NCBI GenBank assembly: GCA_036794995.1
Contig: DAIRFP010000100.1
Span: 1-18,161 of the forward strand
Direction: 5' to 3'
Source of the DNA: DAIRFP01 sp036794995
GTDB lineage: Bacteria > Desulfobacterota > Binatia > UBA9968
Length of the DNA: 18,161 nucleotides
Every line of letters starts with the position of its first letter. Within the stretch, counting starts at the first letter, position 1. The notes under the pieces are model-generated. The model had not been told where the DNA came from. It searched no databases and was given only the letters and a program-made list of their open reading frames with translations. Below, piece by piece: positions 8,216 to 15,081 of this stretch. A program made the translations under genes and the position numbers.

Positions 8216-9151
8216 TCAGAACGGCGGCAGTCCCACAGCGGAGGCGGCGTTCTCGATGGGGACGGCGAACCCAATGCCGACGAAGAAACGCTGGTTCGTC
8301 GGGTTCAGAATGCCGGTGACGATACCGACGACTTCGCCCTCCGCGGTCACCAGTGGCCCGCCGGAGCTTCCGGGGTTCACCGCGGCGTCGAATTGGATAA
8401 GATTCGTCAGCACGCGTTTCCCTTCGGGGGAGAGAAACTCGCGCCGCAAACCGGACACCACTCCCGCCGTTACCGAAGGGCCGATGCCGAAGGGAAAACC
8501 CACGGCAACCACATGGTCGCCTAGGCCGAGATCCGCTGTGGATCGCATGGTGGCCGCGATAAGATCGTCGGGAATCGTTTGCGCTTGCAAAACCGCCAAA
8601 TCATGCTCCGGCCGAACGCCGGTGATCGTGGCGTCGGATTCGAGCCCGTCGGCGAACACCACTCGCACCCGCTTGGCGCCAAGCACGACGTGGAGATTGG
8701 TCAGGATGGTGCCATTGTCGACGATGACGACGCCGGTACCGACGCTCTTCTCGGAGTCCTCGCCCCGGTCCTTGTCAGTTCCCAACCCCCGCACGCGAAC
8801 AATGGACGGTCGAATGACCTCGTACGCCTTCGCCATGGGCGACGGCAGAGTGGTGGTCTCCAGCGTGTGAAGCACCGCTGCTCGGATATCTTGCTGGGTG
8901 ATCTGGGTCACCGAGGGCTTGATCGCCGCATAGCCGAAAACCAGCAGTAGTACGAACAGCCCAGCGGCTGCGACCCATGGGAGCCGTGAGCCAAAGTTTC
9001 CCCATGAAAAGCGGCCTTGCCGACTGTGAACTTGGGGAGCAGAGTTGTCGCGCGTCTGATCTGCGCTGTTCAGATGGTCTGAATTGTTGGGCCCGGTTGC
9101 CCGCCCGGTCATTGACGATCGACTGGAGCTGTAGAGCGTTACCCTTTTCAT
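8216..9151 (-). CDS. Membrane-anchored S1C (HtrA/Deg-like) serine protease without PDZ domain
   Basis: A trypsin-fold protease of the DegP/DegS family. Numbering from the ATG at 9151: a hydrophilic 57-residue N-terminus, one membrane helix (about 58-76), then the protease domain with H154 (LTNLHVV), D184 (EHDLAVL) and S263 (NPGSSGGP). All three catalytic residues are present. The protein ends at residue 311, right after VGIGFAVPIE, so the PDZ domain that normally gates HtrA proteases is missing. A longer frame opens at a GTG at 9277, but the ATG at 9151 has AGGCGG 5 bases upstream and starts closer to the membrane anchor. It sits upstream of the MoxR module, so the active site probably faces the periplasm and works in envelope quality control (inference). 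Confidence 0.87.
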   Translation of the reverse strand: MKRVTLYSSSRSSMTGRATGPNNSDHLNSADQTRDNSAPQVHSRQGRFSWGNFGSRLPWVAAAGLFVLLLVFGYAAIKPSVTQITQQDIRAAVLHTLETTTLPSPMAKAYEVIRPSIVRVRGLGTDKDRGEDSEKSVGTGVVIVDNGTILTNLHVVLGAKRVRVVFADGLESDATITGVRPEHDLAVLQAQTIPDDLIAATMRSTADLGLGDHVVAVGFPFGIGPSVTAGVVSGLRREFLSPEGKRVLTNLIQFDAAVNPGSSGGPLVTAEGEVVGIVTGILNPTNQRFFVGIGFAVPIENAASAVGLPPF

Positions 9152-9342
9152 ATGCCGCCTGTCCGGCGTACCCGAGAATAAGCGTGGATACGGGAGAGAT
9201 CTTCGGGTTGCCGCCGACAAAACAAAAGATATTACTCTCTCGTCACCCTTTTCAAGCCTGCCACGGAATTCTTGCACTGTCTACAGCCGAGAAAAGCGTG
9301 CAGGGAAAATTATGGCTCTGCCGCCTTGGTTTCGACTACGAC

Positions 9343-9370
9343 GTTATAAGTATGCGGCCATCACTCGCAA
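9343..9370 (-). promoter_or_regulatory. Candidate sigma-70 promoter for the S1C protease
   Basis: On the minus strand, TTGCGA (9365-9370) and TATAAC (9343-9348) are 16 bp apart, giving 4/6 and 5/6 matches. It would start transcription near 9336, leaving a leader of about 185 bases to the ATG at 9151 or 60 bases to the alternative GTG at 9277. Confidence 0.35.
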
Positions 9371-9400
9371 AGCCAGTCGACGGTGCGCGGCGCTCTCGCA

Positions 9401-10420
9401 TTATTTGAGTATCTCTTTCAGCTTGGCCACCAGGGAGGCGTTCAGTTTGAAAAACCTTGCCACAGTCTTTTCCACCTCCTCAGCGGCGACGGGGTCAATA
9501 TCCAGTTGGGCCTTCTTTGCGTCGGCGAGAAACTCCGGATCCTTCATCGTATCCATGAAGGCCTTCTGCAGAATCTGGACGCGATCTTTTGGCGTGCCTG
9601 GCGGCAACGAGTATGGCCGCGTGATCGAATTCGGATCGTGCACTGCGGCCTGAAGGAGTAGCCGAGCTTCGTCGGTTTTTGCCAGGCTGGAGGCCAGCGG
9701 GACTTTGGCAAGTTCCGGATGCGCCTTGGCCACCAGCTGAATCACTATACCGACCTCGCCGGCTTCCAGCGCCTTACGCCATATCACCTTGATTGATTCC
9801 CACTGCCAACAGCCCCCCGCAAGCTCGCCACTCTCGGCCGCGAGCCGAATCTCCGCTGTGCCCTTGTATCCGGGGATTGGCTGAACCGGCAGGCCCAGCA
9901 CTTCTTTCAGCACTCGGGCCATGCCATAAGATGCGTCTCCCGGACCCACGCCGCCGAGCTTGACCGGTTGTTTTGCGGTTCGCCATTGTTCCAGGTTGGT
10001 AATGCCGCTCGCCCGGGTCAAAGCACAGGCGCCGCTGTCTTGCACCGGCACCCCTAGCCACTCGAACTTGCGAGCGTCGAACTCAATGCCTGGAGCTCCT
10101 AAAACCTGATTCAAGATCTGGAAGCCATGGAAATTGCCGATGGTGAGGCCGTCAGGCTTGGCAATCCGGTACATATGGTTGGCGGCGACAATACTCCCTG
10201 CGCCCGTCATATTTTCTACGATGATAGAAGGATTGCCGGGAATATGTCTGCTCATGTGGCGCGCAATGGCCCGGGAATAGGTGTCGAACCCGCCGCCGGC
10301 GGAAAATCCAACGATAATGCGGATCGTCTTGCCTTCAAAGGCAGGTTCTGCGGCGTAAAGAGTGCTGGAAAACCACACCGACACGACCCCTGCAATCAGC
10401 CAGCAGGTGCTTCGATTCAT
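9401..10420 (-). CDS. Tripartite tricarboxylate transporter substrate-binding protein (TctC/Bug family)
   Basis: A periplasmic binding protein of the TTT/Bug family, which captures carboxylates, amides or similar organics. The signal peptide is residues 1-23 (ending LYAA). Family features are EGKTIRIIVGFSAGGGFDTY, HIPGNPSIIVENMTGAGS, the AKPDGLTIG segment and the C-terminal PPGTPKDRVQILQKAF. The ATG follows GGGAG, a good ribosome site. It lies 34 bp after the 44-aa small gene and probably shares its transcript. No TctA or TctB membrane subunits are in the window. An orphan Bug protein may serve a distant transporter or act as a sensor; the ligand is unknown. Confidence 0.9.
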   Translation of the reverse strand: MNRSTCWLIAGVVSVWFSSTLYAAEPAFEGKTIRIIVGFSAGGGFDTYSRAIARHMSRHIPGNPSIIVENMTGAGSIVAANHMYRIAKPDGLTIGNFHGFQILNQVLGAPGIEFDARKFEWLGVPVQDSGACALTRASGITNLEQWRTAKQPVKLGGVGPGDASYGMARVLKEVLGLPVQPIPGYKGTAEIRLAAESGELAGGCWQWESIKVIWRKALEAGEVGIVIQLVAKAHPELAKVPLASSLAKTDEARLLLQAAVHDPNSITRPYSLPPGTPKDRVQILQKAFMDTMKDPEFLADAKKAQLDIDPVAAEEVEKTVARFFKLNASLVAKLKEILK

Positions 10421-10454
10421 ATTAACTCTCCCTTGGATAATAGTACCGATTTGA

Positions 10455-10589
10455 TCAAGAATTTTTTCCTTGTTGATTGCCTGGTGGTGGGCGCTTCCCG
10501 ATTTGCTCCCCTTTCGGCAGTTGCTGGTATTTTACAACGATCCGCTTATCCATCGCCGCGTATATTTTCGCCCAGTCGGTTTGGCTCAT
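10455..10589 (-). CDS. Small hypothetical protein, 44 aa
   Basis: A 44-residue open frame (MSQTDWAKIYAAMDKRIVVK at its start) with a strong ribosome site, AAGGAG with 7 bases before the ATG. The first two thirds look helical and amphipathic. The last third is Gly/Pro/Lys/Gln-rich (KGEQIGKRPPPGNQQGKNS). A candidate promoter lies about 60 bp upstream, and the TctC-type gene follows after 34 bp. The frame extends further upstream to 10826, but that part overlaps the racemase gene and lacks a good start. I do not recognise a family. It may be a small partner of its neighbours, but nothing shows a function. Confidence 0.55.
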   Translation of the reverse strand: MSQTDWAKIYAAMDKRIVVKYQQLPKGEQIGKRPPPGNQQGKNS

Positions 10590-10648
10590 CGTGGTCTCCT
10601 TTATCGTTGAACGAGTTGCGGAATACTTTTCTGGCGGTCTATTCAAGC

Positions 10649-10675
10649 ATTTTAGATCCAAGCGCCGGTTGTCAA
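10649..10675 (-). promoter_or_regulatory. Candidate sigma-70 promoter for the 44-aa gene and TctC-type gene
   Basis: On the minus strand, a perfect -35 TTGACA (10670-10675) and TAAAAT (10649-10654, 5/6) are separated by 15 bp, slightly short of optimal. It lies in the 113-bp gap after the racemase stop and predicts a leader of about 50 bases before the 44-aa gene. The downstream pair could therefore be expressed separately from the racemase. Confidence 0.42.
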
Positions 10676-10702
10676 CGGTTTCAAGTTGCGAACGGCGGTC
10701 GG

Positions 10703-11479
10703 TCACGTTTTTGCAAACGCCTCTGTCGGTGCATAGTTGCCGCTGAGCAACATTCCGCCGCCTGGCACCGGATTTTCGATCTTCAGGGTATGATACGTCA
10801 GCCACATTTCGGCGGCCAATGCCCACACGACTTTAATCTTTAGGTCGCGTTCAAGGTAGTCGATGGCGGGCGCTGCATCCCATCCACCGCCGTTGATGTA
10901 CACCGCATCCACCGGGGGCATATTCGCCAAAGCCTTCTTGCAGTGGCGATAAACATCCCTATGGGACACTTCATCCAGAGCCAGAAGCGAAGTGGTATAA
11001 AGCCCGGAGCTTTCGCCGGTCATGCTCAGACCCGGCATCAGTTCCGACTCCAGGCCGAAGCGCGAGAAGTAGCTCACAATCGCCTGATTGAGTTCGTTCC
11101 CGTAATAAGTTGCCACCGCCACTTTCCGTACTCCAAGGGTCTGCAGAGCGATGGCGTGGGGCTCCATGGGCGTTACGACAGGCAGACCGATTTTCGCCGA
11201 TAGATCCGCTGCCCACTGACGCTCATAATCCAGCCCCTTGAGCAAAAAGGGCGGTGTGCCGCTGACTGAGATGATATCGCAACCGACTTCCTTGAGCTGG
11301 ACCGCCAGCGCTTCGGCTTTTTTGAAGCCTTCGAGAAAGCTTTCCCGCTTCTCGCTACGAAAACCGATAAAAGTTGGAACGATTTCGACGCCTTCGGGCG
11401 CATGATTGTACCAGTAGGCAAAGGACTTGCCGCGATGGGTCGGTTTGATTAAACCAATACGGGCGCGCCAGGCAACCAT
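10703..11479 (-). CDS. Asp/Glu racemase superfamily protein (maleate isomerase / arylmalonate decarboxylase-like)
   Basis: A 258-residue protein of the two-lobed Asp/Glu racemase fold, closest in pattern to maleate cis-trans isomerases and arylmalonate decarboxylases. Recognisable features are ARIGLIKPTHRG near the N-terminus, the loop GCDIISVSGTPPFLLKG (66-82), GVRKVAVATYYGNELN (116-131) and VDAVYINGGGWDAAPAID (190-207). The two loop positions that normally carry catalytic Cys are Ser/Gly (about 72-74) and Asn (196). The only cysteines are C67 and C180, outside those loops. The ATG at 11479 has GGAGGG 7 bases upstream; a TTG five codons earlier overlaps that ribosome site and is rejected. 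It may be an isomerase with altered chemistry or a non-catalytic binding protein. Its context between two TctC-type proteins suggests dicarboxylate or amide metabolism. Confidence 0.8.
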   Translation of the reverse strand: MVAWRARIGLIKPTHRGKSFAYWYNHAPEGVEIVPTFIGFRSEKRESFLEGFKKAEALAVQLKEVGCDIISVSGTPPFLLKGLDYERQWAADLSAKIGLPVVTPMEPHAIALQTLGVRKVAVATYYGNELNQAIVSYFSRFGLESELMPGLSMTGESSGLYTTSLLALDEVSHRDVYRHCKKALANMPPVDAVYINGGGWDAAPAIDYLERDLKIKVVWALAAEMWLTYHTLKIENPVPGGGMLLSGNYAPTEAFAKT

Positions 11480-11552
11480 TGAGCAACCCTCCAAACCGTA
11501 AGATGCGAAGTCATTTTTTCTCGACGCGGTATCATGAGATGATTGACTTACG

Positions 11553-11580
11553 TTTATGGTAGATCCGCCGCTCAGGTCAA
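11553..11580 (-). promoter_or_regulatory. Candidate sigma-70 promoter for the racemase-like gene
   Basis: On the minus strand, TTGACC (11575-11580, 5/6) and CATAAA (11553-11558, 4/6) are 16 bp apart. The leader to the ATG at 11479 would be about 67 bases. It lies in the divergent spacer shared with the TctC-type gene on the other strand. Confidence 0.38.
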
Positions 11581-11630
11581 GGCCACGTGCCCAGCGGGAT
11601 AAATGTTTGGGCCCCCTATCGGAAATGTGT

Positions 11631-11726
11631 TCCGGCCAAGATTGCCGGATTTTTCTCGTTGTGCCGGTCCTGGGGTTCTGTTAAGTCGTTAAAGCTGCCT
11701 GTCGGATTGAAAAGCGGGCCGGCAGG
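11631..11726 (+). promoter_or_regulatory. Structured leader upstream of the second TctC-type gene
   Basis: Hairpin 1 is TCCGGC (11631-11636) and GCCGGA (11644-11649) followed by TTTTT, which resembles a weak intrinsic terminator. Hairpin 2 is CCTGTCGG (11698-11705) and CCGGCAGG (11719-11726), 8 pairs with one G-U. TGCCGG at 11662 could pair alternatively with CCGGCA at 11719, so exclusive structures are possible. No gene upstream on the plus strand needs a terminator here, so attenuation of the gene at 11762 is one reading. The stems are short, so this may be chance. Confidence 0.25.
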
Positions 11727-11761
11727 TAACAATCCAATGCTCATTCCGTGGAGGTAAAATC

Positions 11762-12808
11762 ATGTGCTTGATAAGGAAATTGCCTTTCCCATCGATGCTG
11801 TTTTTCGCCATTTGCCTATTAATGACGGCGAATACCGCGCTCTCCCAGACGCCGTACTACGCCGGCAAAACGATTACGATTATCCGGGGCGGCGGGCCCG
11901 GCGGATCGGGAGAGTTTCAATCGAGAGCGCTGATGCCTTACCTGAAAAAATACATCCCCGGCAATCCTACCATCGTGATGGAGTTCATGGACGGCGCTTC
12001 GGGAAGAAAAGGGGCAAACTATCTCTACACGGCGAAACCCGATGGGCTCAAGATCGGCTCCGCCGGCGCGATGATTCCCGGGCCCATTCTGGGGCTGCCG
12101 GGAAGCAACTACGATATCGACAAATTCATCTATCTGGGTTCCACCGAGACCGGCAATCCCTACATACTCTTCACCCGCAAAGCGGCGGGCCTCGACAGCC
12201 TCGAAAAACTCCGCAGCGCTTCCGGCACCCGCATCGGCGCGCACTCAGTGGGCCATTCGGTCTACGTCACGGCGCGGATGTTCGCTTACTACCTAAATTT
12301 CAAGGATCCTAAATTCGTCGTAGGCTTTACCGATCCGGAAATGGACGTCGCCATGGGGGCCGGTGAACTGGATGCCAGGACAACGAGCAATTTCGACAGC
12401 TTGTTGCGAAAAGATATCAGGGACACGATTCACTTCCACCTTATCATCAGCAATCCCAAAGGCCGATCCGATCCTCGGCTGCCCGGGCTGCCCGACCTGG
12501 ACTCCTTCGCGCGCAATGAGCGGGAGCGCCAGGTGCTCGACCTACTGCGCGCCTTCCAGGTGCCGCGTTGGCCGCATCATCTCTCGCCGGGAACTCCTCC
12601 TGAGCTGGTCAAGATCCTGCGTGACGCGATGGCCAAGACTTTCAAAGATCCGGGTTTTGAGCAGGATTTCAAGAAACTCATGGGTCGGGAACCGACGCCT
12701 CTCACCGGAGAAGAAGTGGAGAAAGCTGTAAGAGAACTGCCCCGGGACGCAGAAGTCATCGCGCTCTATAAAAAACTGGCCGACGGCGGCCCGTTGCCGC
12801 CGCGATAA
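11762..12808 (+). CDS. Tripartite tricarboxylate transporter substrate-binding protein (TctC/Bug family), second copy
   Basis: A periplasmic binding protein of 348 residues with a signal peptide ending TALSQ (about 1-29). Family features are YYAGKTITIIRGGGPGGSGE, YIPGNPTIVMEFMDGASGR, AKPDGLKIG and the C-terminal SPGTPPELVKILRDAM. It differs clearly from the copy at 9401: the glycine-rich binding loop reads GGGPGGSG rather than GFSAGGGFD, so the two probably bind different ligands. The ATG follows GGAGGT with a 6-base gap, an excellent ribosome site. It is transcribed away from the racemase-like gene with a 282-bp spacer. No membrane subunits are nearby. Confidence 0.9.
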   Translation: MCLIRKLPFPSMLFFAICLLMTANTALSQTPYYAGKTITIIRGGGPGGSGEFQSRALMPYLKKYIPGNPTIVMEFMDGASGRKGANYLYTAKPDGLKIGSAGAMIPGPILGLPGSNYDIDKFIYLGSTETGNPYILFTRKAAGLDSLEKLRSASGTRIGAHSVGHSVYVTARMFAYYLNFKDPKFVVGFTDPEMDVAMGAGELDARTTSNFDSLLRKDIRDTIHFHLIISNPKGRSDPRLPGLPDLDSFARNERERQVLDLLRAFQVPRWPHHLSPGTPPELVKILRDAMAKTFKDPGFEQDFKKLMGREPTPLTGEEVEKAVRELPRDAEVIALYKKLADGGPLPPR

Positions 12809-12901
12809 AAAATTGCTGTGTAACGTCGTCGAATAAGGCAGCCTGCTCGCTCATCTCAAATCCGGGCGCCGGCTTTCAACGTTTTGAACTGCTACTATTG
12901 A

Positions 12902-13618
12902 ATGAGTCTACCGGAACACTTTCGCGACGGTGTTATCGACTGGAATAGCGCCCTGGTTCGCCTCGACGAGCGCGGCTTCACGGTGATCCCGGCGGTGCTT
13001 GCACAGAGCGCGTGCGAAGAGGTCGCGGCGGCCTATAGCGACGACCGGCAGTTTCGCAGCCGGATCGAAATGGAACGCTATGCTTTTGGCCGCGGCGAGT
13101 ATAAATATTTCAACTATCCCCTGCCTTTGGTCGTCGAAAAGATCCGATCTGCGTTTTATCCTCGTCTTGTGCCGCTGGCGAATGAATGGCTCGCTAGGCT
13201 GGAAACCAAGAAGCCTCGGTATCCTAAACAGCTATCGGAATTTATCGAGCGGTGTCACCGGGCGGGCCAAAAGCGCCCCACGCCTTTAATGCTCAAGTAC
13301 GGCCCCGGTGATTTCAACTGTCTTCACCAGGATCTATACGGCAAAATGGTCTTTCCTTTTCAAGTCACATGCTTTTTGAGCCAGCGGGGGAGGCAATTTG
13401 AAGGAGGGGAATTTATCCTTGCCGAACAACGTCCGCGCCGGCAATCGCGGGTCGAAGTGCTTTCGCCGAACCAGGGCGACGCGGTGATCTTTGCAGTGCA
13501 TCATCGCCCGGTTCATGGCGCGCGAGGTTACTACCGAGCCAACCTTCGACACGGCGTGAGCACGGTTCATTCGGGAGAGAGGTACACGTTAGGAGTTATT
13601 TTTCACGACGCAAAGTGA
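12902..13618 (+). CDS. 2OG-Fe(II) oxygenase, DUF2086 / Oxygenase-NA type
   Basis: A non-heme iron, 2-oxoglutarate-dependent oxygenase of 238 residues. The metal triad is H142 and D144 (CLHQDLYG) with H217 (NLRHGVS), and R227 in SGERYTLGVIFHDA suits 2-oxoglutarate binding. The stretches KYGPGDFNCLHQDLYG, FEGGEFILAEQRPRRQSR and GDAVIFAVHHRPVHGARGYY are typical of the DUF2086 family, which has been described as acting on damaged nucleic acid, though that role is weakly established. No Shine-Dalgarno precedes the ATG (TACTATTGAATG), so initiation may be weak or the transcript nearly leaderless. It is a single gene, ending convergent to the TPR gene across the repeat at 13678. Confidence 0.85.
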   Translation: MSLPEHFRDGVIDWNSALVRLDERGFTVIPAVLAQSACEEVAAAYSDDRQFRSRIEMERYAFGRGEYKYFNYPLPLVVEKIRSAFYPRLVPLANEWLARLETKKPRYPKQLSEFIERCHRAGQKRPTPLMLKYGPGDFNCLHQDLYGKMVFPFQVTCFLSQRGRQFEGGEFILAEQRPRRQSRVEVLSPNQGDAVIFAVHHRPVHGARGYYRANLRHGVSTVHSGERYTLGVIFHDAK

Positions 13619-13677
13619 GGGGAATCGGCGGGGTAGGGCGTCGGAGCGTCAACCCAAAGAGCGAAGACAAGAATTTT

Positions 13678-13735
13678 ACCGCAGAGAACGCTAAGGACGC
13701 AGAGCAAAATGTCGAAACCTCCGCGTCTCCGCGGT
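13678..13735. repeat. ACCGCAGAGA...TCTCCGCGGT inverted intergenic repeat
   Basis: The arms ACCGCAGAGAA (13678-13688) and GTCTCCGCGGT (13725-13735) pair at 9 of 11 positions, with GACGCAGAG and CTCCGCG extending the similarity inside. It lies between two convergent genes (ends 13618 and 13744), so it may help terminate both, although no U-tract is present. It resembles the element near 1801. Confidence 0.5.
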
Positions 13736-13743
13736 GGAATCCC

Positions 13744-14448
13744 TTATTTTTGTCCTAAGCGCTTCAATTCGGTGCTGGCGCCGTGGGATTCATAGAAGTG
13801 CGATGGGCAGTCCTTCTCCGCCGCGCGGAGCAAAGGAATGGCCGCGGTGACATGGGCCCTCAGAAGCCTCGCCTCCCCGGCGTGGAAATTCGCCGCGCAG
13901 ATCTTTTCGCTTTTCATCTTCGGATCGGGATCGTTGGCTAGTGCAAACATCGCTTTCTCGTCGATTCTTCCCAGATGAAAATCGATAATCGGCGATGGCC
14001 AACGACGTTCCTTGAGCTTCGCCGTGTCAACTTCCAAATCACGCGCCGCCGCGAGGGCGTTGCCGATTTTGGCCTCCACCAGATAACGAAAGAGAATGAC
14101 CCAAGTGTCATCCGGATTCGCTTTCATGTAGTTCTCAAAGGTCTCGGCGCTTTGGGTCATGCGGCCCAGGTAGAAAAACAGGAAACCCTTGGAACGCTCG
14201 AAAGCGAACTTGGGGTCTATTTGCGTCGCGGCTTCGTAGTCGGCCAGGGCTCCCTCGTAATGGCGCTTTTCCTGGTAAGCGCGCGCTCTTCTCACAAGAG
14301 CGTCCGCGTACTTTGGTTGCAGAGTGAGGGCGCGATCGTAATCTCGAATCGCCGCGTCATAGTCTCTCTTGCTATGGTGGGCGAAGCCCCGATTACTGAA
14401 GGCATTGGCAAGCTCTTGATCCGAAAGCTGCCCCGATTGAATCGCTGA
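13744..14448 (-). CDS. Tetratricopeptide-repeat protein, 5' end lost in assembly gap
   Basis: The visible 234 residues are the C-terminal part of a TPR protein. Three clear 34-residue repeats run through NAFSNRGFAHHSKRDYDAAI, YADALVRRARAYQEKRHYEG and FAFERSKGFLFFYLGRMTQS, and a weaker fourth begins TWVILFRYLVEAKIGNALAA. The tail ANFHAGEARLLRAHVTAAIP with a conserved CPSHFYE resembles NlpI-like TPR proteins. The reading frame runs into the N-run, so the start, any signal peptide and more repeats are missing. Sequence beyond the gap does not continue the repeat pattern. The likely role is as a protein-protein scaffold; partners are unknown. Confidence 0.8.
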   Translation of the reverse strand, partial: SAIQSGQLSDQELANAFSNRGFAHHSKRDYDAAIRDYDRALTLQPKYADALVRRARAYQEKRHYEGALADYEAATQIDPKFAFERSKGFLFFYLGRMTQSAETFENYMKANPDDTWVILFRYLVEAKIGNALAAARDLEVDTAKLKERRWPSPIIDFHLGRIDEKAMFALANDPDPKMKSEKICAANFHAGEARLLRAHVTAAIPLLRAAEKDCPSHFYESHGASTELKRLGQK

Positions 14449-14548
14449 NNNNNNNNNNNNNNNNNNNNNNNNNNNNNNNNNNNNNNNNNNNNNNNNNNNN
14501 NNNNNNNNNNNNNNNNNNNNNNNNNNNNNNNNNNNNNNNNNNNNNNNN
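14449..14548. other. Assembly gap, 100 N
   Basis: Exactly 100 N, the common placeholder for a gap of unknown size. The true distance and even the join between the two flanks are uncertain. Reading frames drawn across it are artefacts. Confidence 0.98.
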
Positions 14549-15024
14549 TACCGTAGTCGGTATGGACGGTATTGTTCGCTGCCCGATAAAAACGACGGTA
14601 TTTGGATGCAGGCACTGTCGTAATCCAAGCGAGAGCGGAACTGGACGCCCCAAACCATTCGATATGGATCGGGGTCGGAGTGAGCCTAGTCGAATCACGA
14701 TTAAAACATTCCCGGGTGATAGACGAGAACCTCAGGTCTTGCGAACAAGTGGGTGGTCGCCAAGGCCGAAACTCTGCCGCCACAGAGTTTCCCAAGGGTG
14801 AGAATGCAAGGCGCGGAATCTCCAATAAATGAGAAACCGCGACTTATTATTGACACTGCCCCCGGCGAATGCGCTGACCATTGCGGTGCTTCTCCACAGA
14901 GTCTCAGCATGCACGAGAAATTTATTGAGGGAATTCAAGGCGTCATCTTTTCGCGCTGCGCCGGTCGCATAACGCACATGAAACTTTCTCTCTAACCCGC
15001 TACGTTGCCGCGTCGATTGTTTGC
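14549..15024. other. Gene-free stretch between the gap and the diiron operon
   Basis: No open frame here has a ribosome site or recognisable motif. The two longest (14732-15043 minus, 14753-14995 plus) overlap and look like random translations. The stretch holds the palindrome at 14768-14791 and its partial second copy at 14894-14905, and leads into the sigma-54-like promoter. It may also contain the lost 5' part of an unknown gene next to the gap. Confidence 0.5.
14768..14791. promoter_or_regulatory. Perfect 9-bp inverted repeat, possible activator site
   Basis: GAAACTCTG (14768-14776) and CAGAGTTTC (14783-14791) pair perfectly around the 6-base spacer CCGCCA. A partial second copy, CCACAGAGTCTC, lies at 14894-14905 and matches 14780-14791 at 11 of 12 bases. 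The positions are about 270 and 150 bp before the predicted start of the diiron operon, the usual range for enhancer sites of sigma-54 activators. It could instead be an RNA hairpin. Confidence 0.4.
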
Positions 15025-15040
15025 TGGCATCTCTCTTGCT
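15025..15040 (+). promoter_or_regulatory. Sigma-54 (-24/-12) promoter candidate
   Basis: TGGCAT-N5-TTGCT matches the RpoN consensus TGGCAC-N5-TTGCW with one mismatch, and the invariant GG (15026-15027) and GC (15038-15039) are 10 bases apart as required. Transcription would begin near 15051, about 31 bases before the ATG at 15082, leaving room for the ribosome site. No sigma-54 activator gene is in the window. Confidence 0.55.
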
Positions 15041-15081
15041 CAATTCATTTCCATCACGCTTTGAACAAGGGAGGGCAGGGC

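Noticed and set aside
9152..9277. S1C protease start at GTG 9277
   Set aside because: Weaker codon and no clear ribosome site, whereas the ATG at 9151 has AGGCGG upstream. Not fully excluded.
12836..12851. Second sigma-54-like element before the 2OG oxygenase
   Set aside because: GG and GC spacing is right, but AGGCAG-N5-TCGCT has three mismatches, so it is likely chance.
14549..14658. N-terminus of the TPR protein across the N-run
   Set aside because: The frame is joined only through unknown bases and shows no signal peptide or TPR pattern.
14850..14878. TTGACA at 14850 as a sigma-70 promoter
   Set aside because: No acceptable -10 hexamer lies at 15-19 bp.
14753..14995. Plus-strand 80-aa open frame
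   Set aside because: No ribosome site, no recognisable motif, and it overlaps an equally poor frame on the other strand.
14732..15043. Minus-strand 103-aa open frame upstream of the diiron operon
   Set aside because: No ribosome site or motif, and it overlaps the palindrome and the sigma-54-like promoter.
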